DNA from: Nitzschia sp. DOCU1
Lineage: Eukaryota; Bacillariophyta; Bacillariophyceae; Bacillariales; Bacillariaceae
DNA: 64,000 nt
Reading direction: 5' to 3'
NCBI GenBank assembly: GCA_951394045.1
Contig: OX595993.1
Span: forward strand, 1,984,001 to 2,048,000
Shown: in pieces, positions 39,574-50,236 of the stretch
Numbering within the stretch: the first letter of the stretch is position 1
How the letters are laid out: each line of letters opens with the position of its first letter
Program-made: the position numbers and the translations under genes
Notes under the pieces: model-generated
Seen by the model: the letters and a program-made list of their open reading frames with translations, nothing else
Databases searched by the model: none
What the model was told of the DNA's origin: nothing

Positions 39574-42037
39574 TTAGCAAGTATAGATTTGTTCAGATTC
39601 CGTGGAGGAGACTACCATTGAACGTTGGCCTGATACTTTGGGATCCGCCGCCTCACTTTCTTCGGGCAGATCGACGGAAACGTCTGGCATTTTGTCGAGG
39701 ACCTCGACGTCAGACGAAATTGACATCACAGATGATTGTGTCGCCTTTGACGTCTCCGGGGTTTGCGATGCTGCAGCGGAATTTTGCACCTCCTCACCAC
39801 GAGTACCAGCAGGAAGGGAGTCGCTACCTTCTACAACCGCCTCAGCCTCAGGTCGCCATTCGGGAGCTTTTTTACTCATCGTTTCTTCAGGTTCCTTCGC
39901 CCGGAATATTTTGCTGGTCGAAGTTGAGGATTGGTGCTTTGTAGTCGAGCGATATATTTGCTCTGACATTGCTTTCCGTTGCTCTGCTTCGGTCATGCCG
40001 GAGTACTTGTAAGCCATGTAGATTTTTGGAACAAATATCAAGAGCAAAATGCCCTCAGAGAGAACGAACAGCATGAGGGTCAGGACTAGATAGAAGGCCC
40101 GGGGCACTTCTTTTACAAGAACCAAAATTGGAAAACCAGTCAGGAACGCCTGAAACAAAGACGCAACACAAAGTCCAATGTACTTTGACTCAGAGAAAGC
40201 CGACTCGATTTTCCGTCCCTCGAAAGCCTGCCAACATGCAATGCCCAACACCATAAAGTTGATAATGGCCAGCGGCATGAGAAAGGCAAGAGCTGTATCG
40301 CTTCGACACGCCCCGTATGTCTCAATTTCTCGATTCCAAAAGTCGGTGCCCTCGCCCGAGAGGCGAGTGTAAGTCAACGGGTCGAGAACCGTCCAGCAGG
40401 TCAGCACGATGACGTTGCAAGTGAAAATGACTGCAAACGGTGTCAGAACGTCCCTAAGAGAAACCGTTATTCGAAGCAGCTGCCTTTTCTGTGCGTGAAA
40501 GAGCATATTGACCCTCCAAGTTTTGCTGAAGAGGGCAGCAAAGACTACTGTGAAGCCTGTGAAGGCCAGCCACGGCTGTGACATGCACACACCCACTGCA
40601 AACTTGTCGCTCATTGAGTCAGGATTACCGCCATCGTCGAACGACAGTGGGATGATAGTACTCGCTAGAATGACAACGCCAGATACCACGATCAGGAGAA
40701 AAAATGGCTGAGCTGCCCGTACAACCATGGCGGATCGGTTGTATACAGTCCAGACTGCGCAGAAGATAGAAGTGGCAAGTATGACACCTAAGAAGGTGTA
40801 GCCAACATAAATCAGGCCGCCCAAGAAGTTCTGATCCAAGCTTGGTGGGTGCACCTTGTCGAGGTCAGGAGGAATGACATTATATGCGATCACCTGGGTC
40901 TCGAAAAAGTTATTCTTCAAGGGAAGGCGAAGTTCCCCACTTTCAAGTTTGGTTTTCGTGTCCAGCATCACTTGCACTGACAAGGTGCCCATCTCGTAGG
41001 TCATCTGGCCCACTATTCCATCCAGATAACCCGTGCTCAGGTAGTGGAGAAAGGTCAACGAATCAATCGAGATGTGAGTCAGGTTTCGAAAGCGATTGGC
41101 GTCTACCCAGGTGGTCTAGTTGGGGTTCATGACCGGGGTTTGGAACAGGTAGATCAGGGCATCGATCGTTCTATTCATTACCAAGCCCTCCATCTGACAG
41201 GTCATATGATGACAATCGACCGAAAGGTTGTAAGGTCGCTCGTACGGGTATCTGGAGACTTCTTGCCATGTCGCGACCTCACGATTATCTGTATTCTTCC
41301 CAATCATCTCATCGTTGAAGGCAGAACGAATGCGGTTAGGGGTTGGGCTTTCTCACGCCATGATAAAGCCATACGTGGCACCTGCGGGACGAAGCTGCTT
41401 AAGCAGCCTAGCCAATGTCCTGCCAAAGAATTCAGCGTCGGTGCCAATGTATCCATCGGGCTCCGGCAATCCATATTCGGGTTCTCCGGGCATTGGTGCA
41501 TTGAAATTCACGAGGAAGACTGGAACACCCAGTTCCCGAGCTTCGTTGTATATTTCTGGGTTTTTAAAACTGCACTTGGCGGTAATACCCCAGCTTAATG
41601 ACACCACGTCGATGTTCATCGAGAACCCTTCTAATTTCCCAAGAACAATGGTGGATCCCCTGATAAATTCCATCTTCATCTCCTAAGGGCATCGCTACAT
41701 TCCATTCATCAGACGAAATGATTGGTCGACACTGGCACTTTATGTCCAACTTTTCGCAGGCATCCCAGAAGCCCCCCGTGCTAGCATCTTGGTAAAAGTC
41801 ACTCCCATTTTGATCAAGTGGCAAACAACCACCAGTCATCATCACATAAGTCGTCTTGTTGGGGTTTCCGCCGGAATATTGCGGCATCCATAGATTGTAA
41901 CCCACCGTAAGGTTGGTTTCCGTAATATTGAGATCTTCGGGATCTGGAAGATAGAAGTCCGGAATTGTGGTCGATTCTTCTTCCGAGGACGCACATCTCA
42001 ACAACGCCAGGAACGACACCACGCAAAGACTCTTCAT
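39574..42037 (-). pseudogene. Class C GPCR (GABA-B-like) with frameshift and two in-frame stops
   Basis: One gene read from 42037 down to 39574. It begins with a signal peptide (MKSLCVVSFLALLRCASS) and a ligand-binding domain resembling periplasmic binding proteins (GGCLPLDQNGSDFY; later GVPVFLVNFNAPMPG). It ends with seven membrane segments (LGGLIYVGYTFLGVILATS onward; the region about 39900-40830 is intact) and a Ser/Glu-rich cytosolic tail. Three lesions are seen: a frame change near 41640-41690, TGA at 41353-41355 and TAG at 41116-41118. Sequence on both sides of each stop stays coding-like in the same frame. Short introns could remove the stops in theory (GTGAGA..CAG; GTAATG..TAG, 66-68 nt), and assembly errors are possible. 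The 7TM part alone (39574..41058) is open. Confidence 0.7.
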
Positions 42038-42441
42038 TCTTCCAGTTCAAGCAAAAAGCTAGTACGACCATGGCATCAACGACCTTTCTTTACCTTCTTA
42101 CCAACAGGTGAATAGTTTTCAGGCGGAAAAGCAGTATCGCCACAGCAGGTTTCCTTCGTGGAGCTTGTGATGGACGTGCATGCGTCACTGGTCTTGGTAC
42201 GACTAACTGGACCGTATTTGACGTCGAACTGTTATACTGGTATGATGATAGAGCCAAACCGAGCCTAGCATAATACTAACAGTACCCGATGATTCATTCG
42301 ATTTCTTCGAGCAGATCCTTTTCGGACGTCGGCCCTCACGCTGAACGACCATGGCACTAGTAGTAGGCAGTAAAGAAGTGAATGCCGTTCAGGCACCCTA
42401 TCTCGTCTGCCTCAAGACAACCAAGGCTTCATAGTGTGCTC
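42038..42441. other. Intergenic, no gene seen
   Basis: Spacer between the GPCR pseudogene's 5' end and the 3' end of the PDZ gene. No motif stands out. Confidence 0.55.
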
Positions 42442-44178
42442 TTACCATGTCCTTTCGGAATAGCCATCATCTTGTGATATTGGAAGAAGAAACTCTAACA
42501 CCACAGTACCCACAATGCTCCGCAATAGATTGCTGATGAACGCCATGTCCAAGCCAGCCAGTTGTACGCCGTTGATACTCATAATTTCGGCCCCCACTTG
42601 GAGGTTCGTAGCTTGAAACGGGCTATCGGGTGACATTTGAGATACAAAGAAGGATCCCAACGAATCTTCCTTCAAAGCAACTCCTAGGAAATGATCCGGT
42701 GAAAGTTTGACTGCCGACGCGGTGTAGATTCTTGGATTGCTGTTTGCAGTAGAAGATTCAGCCGAGACATCGTCACTGGACGAGTAACGTCGCTCGTCGT
42801 GCATCTCTATTGACGGCGAGGTATCATTTGGGTGGCTTTCTCCCTGTTGGCTACACCCCCCTTGAGGCGGAGGTAGGAAGTTCTGGTTCCCCAAGGGCTG
42901 TATCATGGCAGGACTCGACGATGTTGACCTAGCTGCAACAACGCCTGGGGCTGCCTCTGCAGCTTCATCACTGTCCACGTCGTGTCGAGACGCCGCGGCT
43001 TCAGTTTTGCATTGATCGGGATGATGCAACCACGGCGATGATGTGGCCTCCTCCGAGTACAGCGATTCCGTTATTAATGTCCCTTCTACAGGGACATCCA
43101 TCTCTGCCAAGACAACAATCTTTCCCCAGCATTCTTGCAAGAAATGCACCATTGCCCGCGCGTCACTTTTGGAAACATCCATTCCATTGATACTTGTTAT
43201 TTCCATTCCAACATCCAGATCCGTGTCCCGGAATGGACAGGACGGTGCAATGCGGCCAACGACAGTTGTGAATTTTTTCTTTTTGTGATGACTGTTTGGC
43301 ACTTTTGACGCGCCCTGAGGTATCTGAATCAACGAGAGGCCTAGTGGTTCGCTGGGAGAGCGCTTGCAGACTGTAGCAACGATCCGCTTCCGAATCATGG
43401 GGGGCTCTTCCATGCTGCGTGGAATGTCCGCGGCGAGAACGACACTTCCGGGGGCATCTCGAATGGCAGACATTGCCACCTCCATGTCCATTCCTGTTAT
43501 TAATAAGCCGTTGATGGAGGTCACGATCATACCTTCCCTTAGAAGAGATGTTTCATGAGGATAAAAGGGACTCGTCGGATCAATCTTATCAACAGTAAAG
43601 GTGCCTGAGTTGGATCGCTTCAAGGAAAAACCCAAAGTCTCGTCGACTTTCTCCTTATGCGCCACTGCCAATATCGTTCTGCCCTCAAAATTCATTTTTG
43701 AACTTGCTGAATGTGCGCGTTCTTGACAGCCTGGATGGCTAGCTGCCTGGTCGTGGTTTCCATTGCTGCAAGCTTCATGGCGAGAAGGAATTTGTGCAAT
43801 CAAACGTAATGGTAACTCGGAGTTCTGCAAGATGTGCTTGACTTGTGCCAGGCTCTGATTCTCAATGTCGGCGTTGTTGATTTGAACGAGTCGCATCCCC
43901 CCACGAAGCGGCGTTTGCTGAAATGGGCTGTCGGGGCGGATCGATTCCACAAGAATAACATGGCGAATCTTGGGATGCCGCTGACGTTCACGGTCGTTAA
44001 GGGGACCTTCCTTAAAAACAAGCCCAAAAGGTTCGTCTGGATTACCAGTTTCATTACTGCTTCGTGGCGACAAGGCCTCGACGGTGGCAATCACCTCACT
44101 CCCCTGTCCTTCATCGAGCGGTCGATGGCAGGAAGGGTCAACTGCTGTTTGTGCGGACTGGCAACATAGAAAAGGCAT
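42442..44178 (-). CDS. Protein with four PDZ-like domains
   Basis: Single exon. It is 578 aa from the Met at 44178 (MPFLCCQSAQ), or 589 aa from an in-frame Met at 44211. Four PDZ-like repeats are visible at about residues 45-145, 170-265, 268-370 and 485-570. Each has a G-L/F-S/V loop (EPFGLVFKEG, ETLGFSLKRS, EPLGLSLIQI, HFLGVALKED) and a GM-x-x-x-x-IN segment (GGMRLVQIN, EGMIVTSING, VGMEITSING, VGAEIMSING). A Ser/Pro-rich linker separates repeats 3 and 4. PDZ domains bind protein C-termini, so this is a likely scaffold. The CC near the N-terminus could be palmitoylated (inference). Confidence 0.75.
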   Translation of the reverse strand: MPFLCCQSAQTAVDPSCHRPLDEGQGSEVIATVEALSPRSSNETGNPDEPFGLVFKEGPLNDRERQRHPKIRHVILVESIRPDSPFQQTPLRGGMRLVQINNADIENQSLAQVKHILQNSELPLRLIAQIPSRHEACSNGNHDQAASHPGCQERAHSASSKMNFEGRTILAVAHKEKVDETLGFSLKRSNSGTFTVDKIDPTSPFYPHETSLLREGMIVTSINGLLITGMDMEVAMSAIRDAPGSVVLAADIPRSMEEPPMIRKRIVATVCKRSPSEPLGLSLIQIPQGASKVPNSHHKKKKFTTVVGRIAPSCPFRDTDLDVGMEITSINGMDVSKSDARAMVHFLQECWGKIVVLAEMDVPVEGTLITESLYSEEATSSPWLHHPDQCKTEAAASRHDVDSDEAAEAAPGVVAARSTSSSPAMIQPLGNQNFLPPPQGGCSQQGESHPNDTSPSIEMHDERRYSSSDDVSAESSTANSNPRIYTASAVKLSPDHFLGVALKEDSLGSFFVSQMSPDSPFQATNLQVGAEIMSINGVQLAGLDMAFISNLLRSIVGTVVLEFLLPISQDDGYSERTW

Positions 44179-44682
44179 TGTTTCGTTGCGGCTCCCTATT
44201 AATAATGGCAAAGTGGAATTGTTTTAACCCCTTTGAACTTTCGGTCGGTTGAAAGCAGAGATGATGTGGGACTTTCTCAACGTTGTAATTGTATTCTGGA
44301 AAGAAGAATGAGGCGACTCACTCGAAGAGAAGCCACATTTGCGAACATGAACACAATGGAAGCATTGCAGCATCATCGACGTCATGGGGATGCCATATCT
44401 TCGTTGAACTTTCGCCACAGACGGCGCGGGAGAAGGCGAAGGAGCTCGTGTGCGAACCGATAAAAAGAGTTCGCGGAGACCGATTTCGCGCCAAAATGAG
44501 GACTCCTTCGACCTCAAATCGACACTAGCCCAGGCGGGCGCTGGACATGGGCCGGCCAGCGCGGCGCGCCACAATGACAGCGACCATGGTCATGGTTTGT
44601 TCTTTCGTCGCTGTCGGTGTCAGTCTACTCCGTGTTAGCATCCAAAACCATCTTGAAGGATCATTTCAACGTTGTTTCTCCC
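44179..44682. promoter_or_regulatory. Divergent promoter region, PDZ / MaoC-like genes
   Basis: 504 bp between outward-facing starts. GC-rich GGCGCGCC near 44563 and Glu/Arg-coding-like fragments in several frames, but no supported gene. Presumed two promoters. Confidence 0.45.
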
Positions 44683-46355
44683 ATGGCTCTCACCAGTATC
44701 CCTAATCGACTGTTTCGTGGGTCGAATGTAGCGGCAACATTTGCCAGTCGGCTTTTGTCAAGGCAACGATTGTTCTGTCGGTTTAGATCGTCGCGTGTCA
44801 ATGGATACGCGGCACAAGCTGCCAATGGCGCCGCATCCATAGCACCCCCGCATACGGCAGCAGATGACAAAGTGGAAATCACTCCCGAGACTACTTTTAT
44901 TCAAGGAGAAACCCTGAATTTGGCGGCTGATTTGCGGACGTTTCGGCCCGGAGACAAACTCGAAATTCCTTATGAAATGACAGTGTCCGAATCCATATAT
45001 GACTTCTGGCAGTCGGTACGATGAAACACCGCGGAAGGACCATGATCGTGCAAGAATTCCGAATTCTCACCAGTGAACTTTGTTTGTAGGCCTTTCATGC
45101 GCAAGATCGGATTCATACATCGCGTCCCTTTTGCCGAAAAATGGGATTGCAAGATCGCGTGCTTCCGTTTTCTTTGGCTTTGTTTTTGTGCTCGAGCATG
45201 ACTCATGAGGATGCGGCTCGGATCCATGTGGGACTAGGCCCCGTCAAATATATCTGGCCATGTTTCAGTGGTGACACATACACAAAGGTAGGTAGGATCC
45301 ATGTGTCAAGCGATGTTTTTTCTTCCATTTCTGCTCACGTCGTGCTGCTTTGTTTGCTCTGGATCTCAAAGACATTCACGGTAGAATCCATTCGAAATAC
45401 CTCAGATGGAAATCATTCGGTACGGATGTTGTCATTGCTACTCGTCTCTCTGTTCTTTCATCTCTCGTGCTCATGACGTTTGCTTCCCTATACGTAGCTG
45501 ATTCAATTCCAATGTGACCTGATCAATCAACGTGGACGTTTGTGCATGCGAGCGGACAAGCGGATGCTATTTGAATTCTCCGTCCCCGAGTCTACCTCAA
45601 CTTCGAAACCAAATCTTCAGCCGACTGCGGATCTACCCAATGGAAATCTGTTTCGCGATCATTTGCTGAGCAAATCCCATGTGCTTCAGGGCCTTCAATC
45701 TCATTCTCTAGCGGACTTACGACCTGGACAGTTGATTTTGCACTCTCTCAAACGAAGCTTGACGTTCACACAATCGCAACAGCTAGCTAGTTTGGCCCGA
45801 TTGACCCACGAAAAGCATTTCGATAGTCGTAAATACGATGCCACGGAGTTATTGGTACCGGGAGGTTTGGTATTGGGCATTACTATGAGCGCGTCCGCCC
45901 GTGATTTCCATGAGCTGCTACACGAAGAAATCCTCAGCGTCAACTATGTCAATGCCTTGCACCCGGGGAATATGGTAGGGGCGATTTCCTATATTCAGGG
46001 AGTCGAAGAAGTGGTTGGAGATTTGCAACTGGTGACGGTGCGCACATTTGGTATCAAGAATGTAGACGTGGTGAAGGACTTAGATCGGGTTGACTTGCCT
46101 TTGGAATTGTTTGAGTTGGGATCTAACATGCGGGGTGGCGGAGGGGGTGGCATCAAGGCCAAGAGAATACAACAAATCTGCAAAAGCAAGTGCCCACAGT
46201 TGTACAATCAGGTACGTTGCGATGATACGATGTGTGTTTTATTATTCAACACGGGACGTTCTCCTAACTCCCGTTTTTGTTTGGCTCAGATTGTCGTGCA
46301 GGTAGATAGACGGATTTTGCGACAGGCACCTCATCAGGCAGTCTTTCTATTATAA
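44683..46355 (+). CDS. MaoC-like (double hot-dog) acyl-CoA dehydratase, mitochondrial
   Basis: Five exons, 44683..45015, 45090..45287, 45372..45419, 45498..46211 and 46290..46355, give 452 aa. The four introns are 74-84 nt, all phase 0 with GTA.. to AG. The start begins a basic, acid-free mitochondrial presequence (MALTSIPNRLFRGSNV). The first hot-dog half holds GPVKYIWPCFSGDTYTKT and VESIRNTSDGNHS. The second holds DLRPGQLILHSL, ARLTHEKHFDSRKYD, LVPGGLVLGITMSASARDF and VNALHPGNMVG. The layout resembles mesaconyl/methylmalyl-CoA hydratases. The substrate is not certain. Confidence 0.75.
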
Positions 46356-46648
46356 CTCCACTAACGATTCTAAAGCGATTGTCTCCCAACGCGACGAGTA
46401 CCTCTTTGATAACAGTCAGTTGCTACCGGTAGTTAGGAAGGGAAATGTGTGACAACCTCGCCGCCCATCCTCCACACCACGTTCTTCGCAAGAGTTAAGG
46501 CGCCTCGTGAGTCCCAGGCTTGAAGGGTAGCACCAAAGATCTATAATGGACAAAGTGCCTAAGTTTTTAATATATTGCTTAGATGAAAGATTACTGTACA
46601 CATCGGCATTACGACGATATCTATTTCAAAATGTATTGTTGAGACATT

Positions 46649-48093
46649 TTAAATGACATCGGGAACTTCAATAGGAGCATCGGCATCCGGTTCGTCCTTG
46701 TAGGAGGAGGATGAAATATTCCTGCGTTCCGTCTCCTTGCCTGTTCGGTATTTCTGCACAAAGTAGGCGGCTCCCAAGACACCACCGACAACCAACAACA
46801 CAACAAAAAAAATGGCTCCGCCACTGGCTTTAGTCGTGCTTTCGGTAGATGCAGCTTCTGACTTGGTTAGAGAGGCCTTGCCCTGCTCGACCTTTTGATA
46901 GGCAGCTGCCACCATATCGTCCGTCTCGTCCGCTGAGTAAAGTTCAATGCTGTCATCTGACCATCGGATAGTGTACTCTCCATCGCTGTAGGCAATAATT
47001 TCGCCAAAGAACGGGCCTTCGCCAGGGAACACTTTGAAAACCGCAATGCCATTTTCCCAGGTATCATCTTTACCACCTTCCTTGTTGGCAGCATCTACCA
47101 TGGCATCCACTTTGTCCAGGTCATTATACTTTTCATAGGTGTTGTCCTCCCAGCTGATCGTGTAGACACCATTCTCGTACCAGGTGATTTGTCCCCAGTA
47201 CCAGCCATCGCCTGGGAAAAATTTGTACACGTCTAAAAATTGCAAGAAGTTAGTGTCAGATAGTCTTGTCCTTCTGACATTCTTCAGGATAGAATGACGG
47301 ACTTACCTGTTCCAAGTTCCCAGGGAACATAAGCAGTGCCCCCGTCGGTGGGAGCCTCCGTGGAGTCAGCATCGGTGGGCACCAAGGTATCTGCGTCTGT
47401 TGGATTCGCCGTCGTGCCTGCAAGGTTAGGAGCGACAGTTGCGTGAGCAGTTGTTGCAGCGGCAGTCGTGGCCTTACTAGTGGCCTTGGCAGTGGGGGCA
47501 GCCGTAGCAGCAGCAGCAGCAGTGGCCTTGGCAGTGGGAGCAGCCGTAGGATCAGCTGCAGTACTTGTCACCACCATGCCATCAATCAAAGGCCCCGGCG
47601 CATACACGTCGACGGATCCATCGTTCCATTGGACACGATAGGTTCCATCTTTAAAGTCGGCAATGACTCCCTCGAGCCATTTATTGCCATCCGTTGTGAA
47701 CATGCGCACAGGAGTTCCAATGTCGTACAAGTCGGGATTGTCCCTTGTTTGAGCATTGGTTACCATCTTGTCAATGACATCCGGGTCGTCAAAGTACTCG
47801 ACTTCGCCGTCTTCGATCCAAGTGATCGTGTAGACGCCGTCAAAGTAGTTTGTGATCTCGCCCGAGTACCACTCGCCTTGGTACTCATAGTAGACAGGCG
47901 TGCCATTGGGCCACGGATCGTCATCTTCAAACTCGTTTTGGAGTTTGCGCGTTGACGAGGCTGATTCGGGGGCTGCTGCTGTTGCTACTTCTGCATGTGA
48001 CGCACCTAAGGCTTGTCGTTGCCCGGCGGGCAAAAACCCTGAAAGGGCTTCCCCGCAAAGCAATGCCAAGGAAAAGAGAGTCAAGTACTTCAT
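46649..48093 (-). CDS. Signal-peptide membrane protein with four Tudor-like repeats (copy A)
   Basis: Two exons, 47307..48093 and 46649..47232, give 456 aa. The 74-nt intron is GTAAGT to TTTTAG, phase 1, and the join gives WELGTDVYKFFPG. It has a signal peptide (MKYLTLFSLALLCGEALSG), then four about 50-residue repeats of the type W-x-x-G-x-x-V-(15)-G-x-I-x-x-(Y/F)-x-x-G-x-Y-x-I-x-W-x-D, each ending D-x-M-V. A Thr/Ala-rich linker (APTAKATAA) separates repeats 2 and 3. A single membrane segment (AIFFVVLLVVGGVLGAAYF) and a short acidic tail follow. Tudor/Agenet domains usually read methylated ligands inside cells; here the repeats would face the lumen or outside. Function unknown. Confidence 0.75.
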
Positions 48094-48891
48094 GGTCTTT
48101 GCAAATAGGAAAGGATCAACAAGAAATGTTTGTTGATGTTGTTGTCGATTGCAAACGAAACAACTCCTATTTCAAAGAAGAGTTGCAACAGCAGCGCAGC
48201 CGGGTAAAAAATTTGGATGCTGTATGGAGATTTTTGGCAGCAATGCGGCGAGTTCAAAGTTACACTTTCTAGATGGGAGTCGTGTGGTGGTGGGGTCGGT
48301 GGACGGATACTCGGAGTTTTGGCGGCCGGCGCGGTATTTAGAGACCTATGACACTACAGTCGTGTAAGATATCTACAGCCATGTTTATGATACAAAATTT
48401 TGCCGCCATTTCCGAGCATGGCGGGCTGAAGTTGGCGGGAGGAGTCAACGTGTTGGAGTGCTACCCGCTGCGGTAGATCGCAATCCCCCGCGGAGAGACT
48501 TTTTTGAAAATCCAAAGCGGAGGATCCATATGTATCCATGATAGCTGTTGTATGATGCAGCGTTTTTGCATACCCAAAGACTACTAAAATACATACCGAC
48601 CTCCCACTACGAGTGTTCTAATGCTACTTTGTTCGTTCGTACTCCGAAGTATTAAACTACTTACTCCGAGCTACAATAGAGTATTTATGTTTGGCAAGAG
48701 TTGCATGTAGATAGATAGTAACAGCCTCAAAGTATTTGCTGCTGAAACGGAGTGGGAGATATCCAAACGGGTTCCAATACGAGGATAGTCCCCGTAGGAA
48801 AAAGTTAATCAGTGTAAAGCATCGTCCTTCTCCACAATGGAGCTTTTTCCTTCCTGGAATAGAATATTTTCCCATTCTGTTGTTGATTGGG
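48094..48891. other. Intergenic, no gene seen
   Basis: 798 bp: promoter of copy A and 3' flank of copy B. The frame opposite copy B is a shadow. Confidence 0.5.
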
Positions 48892-49593
48892 TTAAGCGAC
48901 CCGCGGCAATTCCAAGCTGTCCTTGTATTGTTCTGCAATAACCTCTGCCTGGTGCTTTCGAAACCTAGCATTCCGTGCGCTACGATTTCGAAGAAGTACG
49001 AGCGCCAAAGCTGCAATAAATATCCCAACCACAATTCCGAAGCGGCCGCCAGCCCCACGTTTGTCTTTTGTAGCCGATGATGGGGATTTCGAAGTAACAG
49101 CCTCTGATGCGACTTCTTCCGTATCGCCATAGCCATCGTCGTCATATGCATCATCGCCAGTGCCGACTTCCGAACCTTCAGTAGTAACGTCTGGAGTATC
49201 CTCAGGAGTATCCTCGTCGGTGGGGGCATCCGTGGCCATAATATCATCTGGGGTCGGTGCAACCGTCTCAACACCCAAGGCGGGCTCATCCGTTCCACCA
49301 CCAGATGTGTCAAACGCGGCATCCGGAGCGGTGTCTGCATCCGTAGCGTCCAATGTATCAGCATCGGTCGCATCCTCCGTCGGGGCATCAGTTCCCTCAT
49401 CCAATATGCGTTTCTTCAGATCCAGGTTCGCGTTGAATTCATCCGAACGGTCGGAGGAGCCCCGCAAAGCGACGGTAGAAAAAGGGGAAGCTGCTCGTTT
49501 TGCAGCAAACAACGATGTCCCATCTTGTGCCACTTCTGAAACCACCGATGCGATCGATGATGATACCAGCAAACTGAATATAATCAACTTCAT
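48892..49593 (-). CDS. Signal-peptide membrane protein, repeat-less paralogue (copy B)
   Basis: Single exon, 233 aa. It has a signal peptide (MKLIIFSLLVSSSIASVVS), then FAAKRAASPFSTVALRG as in copy C, then an Asp/Thr/Ala-rich acidic region (DAPTEDATDADTLDATDAD), a membrane segment (GIVVGIFIAALALVLL) and a basic tail (RNRSARNARFRKH, then AEVIAEQYKDSLEL). Both ends are clearly paralogous to copy C at 50237..51733. The Tudor-like repeats are absent; the acidic linker joins the ends directly. Whether the repeats were lost, or gained by the relatives, cannot be told. Function unknown. Confidence 0.72.
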   Translation of the reverse strand: MKLIIFSLLVSSSIASVVSEVAQDGTSLFAAKRAASPFSTVALRGSSDRSDEFNANLDLKKRILDEGTDAPTEDATDADTLDATDADTAPDAAFDTSGGGTDEPALGVETVAPTPDDIMATDAPTDEDTPEDTPDVTTEGSEVGTGDDAYDDDGYGDTEEVASEAVTSKSPSSATKDKRGAGGRFGIVVGIFIAALALVLLRNRSARNARFRKHQAEVIAEQYKDSLELPRVA

Positions 49594-50236
49594 GGTTTAC
49601 GTAATGATGCACCGTACGGAACAGGAAACGCTGTTGTAGTTGTATGATAGTAGTAGCGTGGGGTGCCAAAACTCCAACAATGACCGCTCGTTCGTCGCGG
49701 TTCAAAAACTGCCTGATGGCACGTGGGGGAGCTGCGCGCTGGCCGAGGTCATTGACGGACAGAAAAGGGGGAAACAACAACAAAGAACAACGACGATCTT
49801 GTTTGACTCGTTCGACCTCTAATAGCAAAGGATAGTAGAGTAGGAGAATGATGAAGGGTTGTAGTTAATCTTTATCCTCCCCATGTTCTTCTGCAATGAA
49901 TTCTGCATAGTCCTATCGAATTGTAGTTTTCAAGGTACTTTGTTTTCGAAGGGATACGAGCGCCAAAGCAACTACAAATACTCTAGGCACCACAAGTGGG
50001 GGCGCACAGTGAAGACCACACCACCAGTGGTGCTGCCGCGTTGCTTAACCGTAGACTCCTTCCTCCGTCTTCGCTACCTCTACAGGCTATGCTATTAATC
50101 GTCTGCGGACACAAACTCACGAATATACCGCTTGCAATTTGATAAGTTGTGATTCAAAAATTTCAAGGTTTTTGTTGTGGTCGAATTATATGACTCCTAG
50201 GTCGCCAGGGTGAACAACAGGGTAGCAGGTGAGCAG
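49594..50236. other. Spacer holding a decayed paralogue fragment
   Basis: 643 bp between copies B and C. It contains the relic listed at 49874..49993 and the presumed promoter of copy B. No intact gene. Confidence 0.6.
49874..49993 (-). pseudogene. Relic of the membrane segment and tail of the copy B/C family
   Basis: Forty codons align without gaps to the C-terminal membrane segment of copies B and C. FVVALALVSLRKQST matches FVAALALVFLRKRSA, and AEFIAEEHGED matches AELMAEEYKD. An in-frame TAG (49913-49915) stands at a Lys position of copy C. Nothing complete lies 5', so this is a truncated, mutated duplicate. Confidence 0.8.

Noticed and set aside
41353..41355. TGA in the GPCR gene as selenocysteine
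   Set aside because: A second in-frame stop (TAG) and a frame change occur in the same gene, no redox context is present, and decay explains all three.
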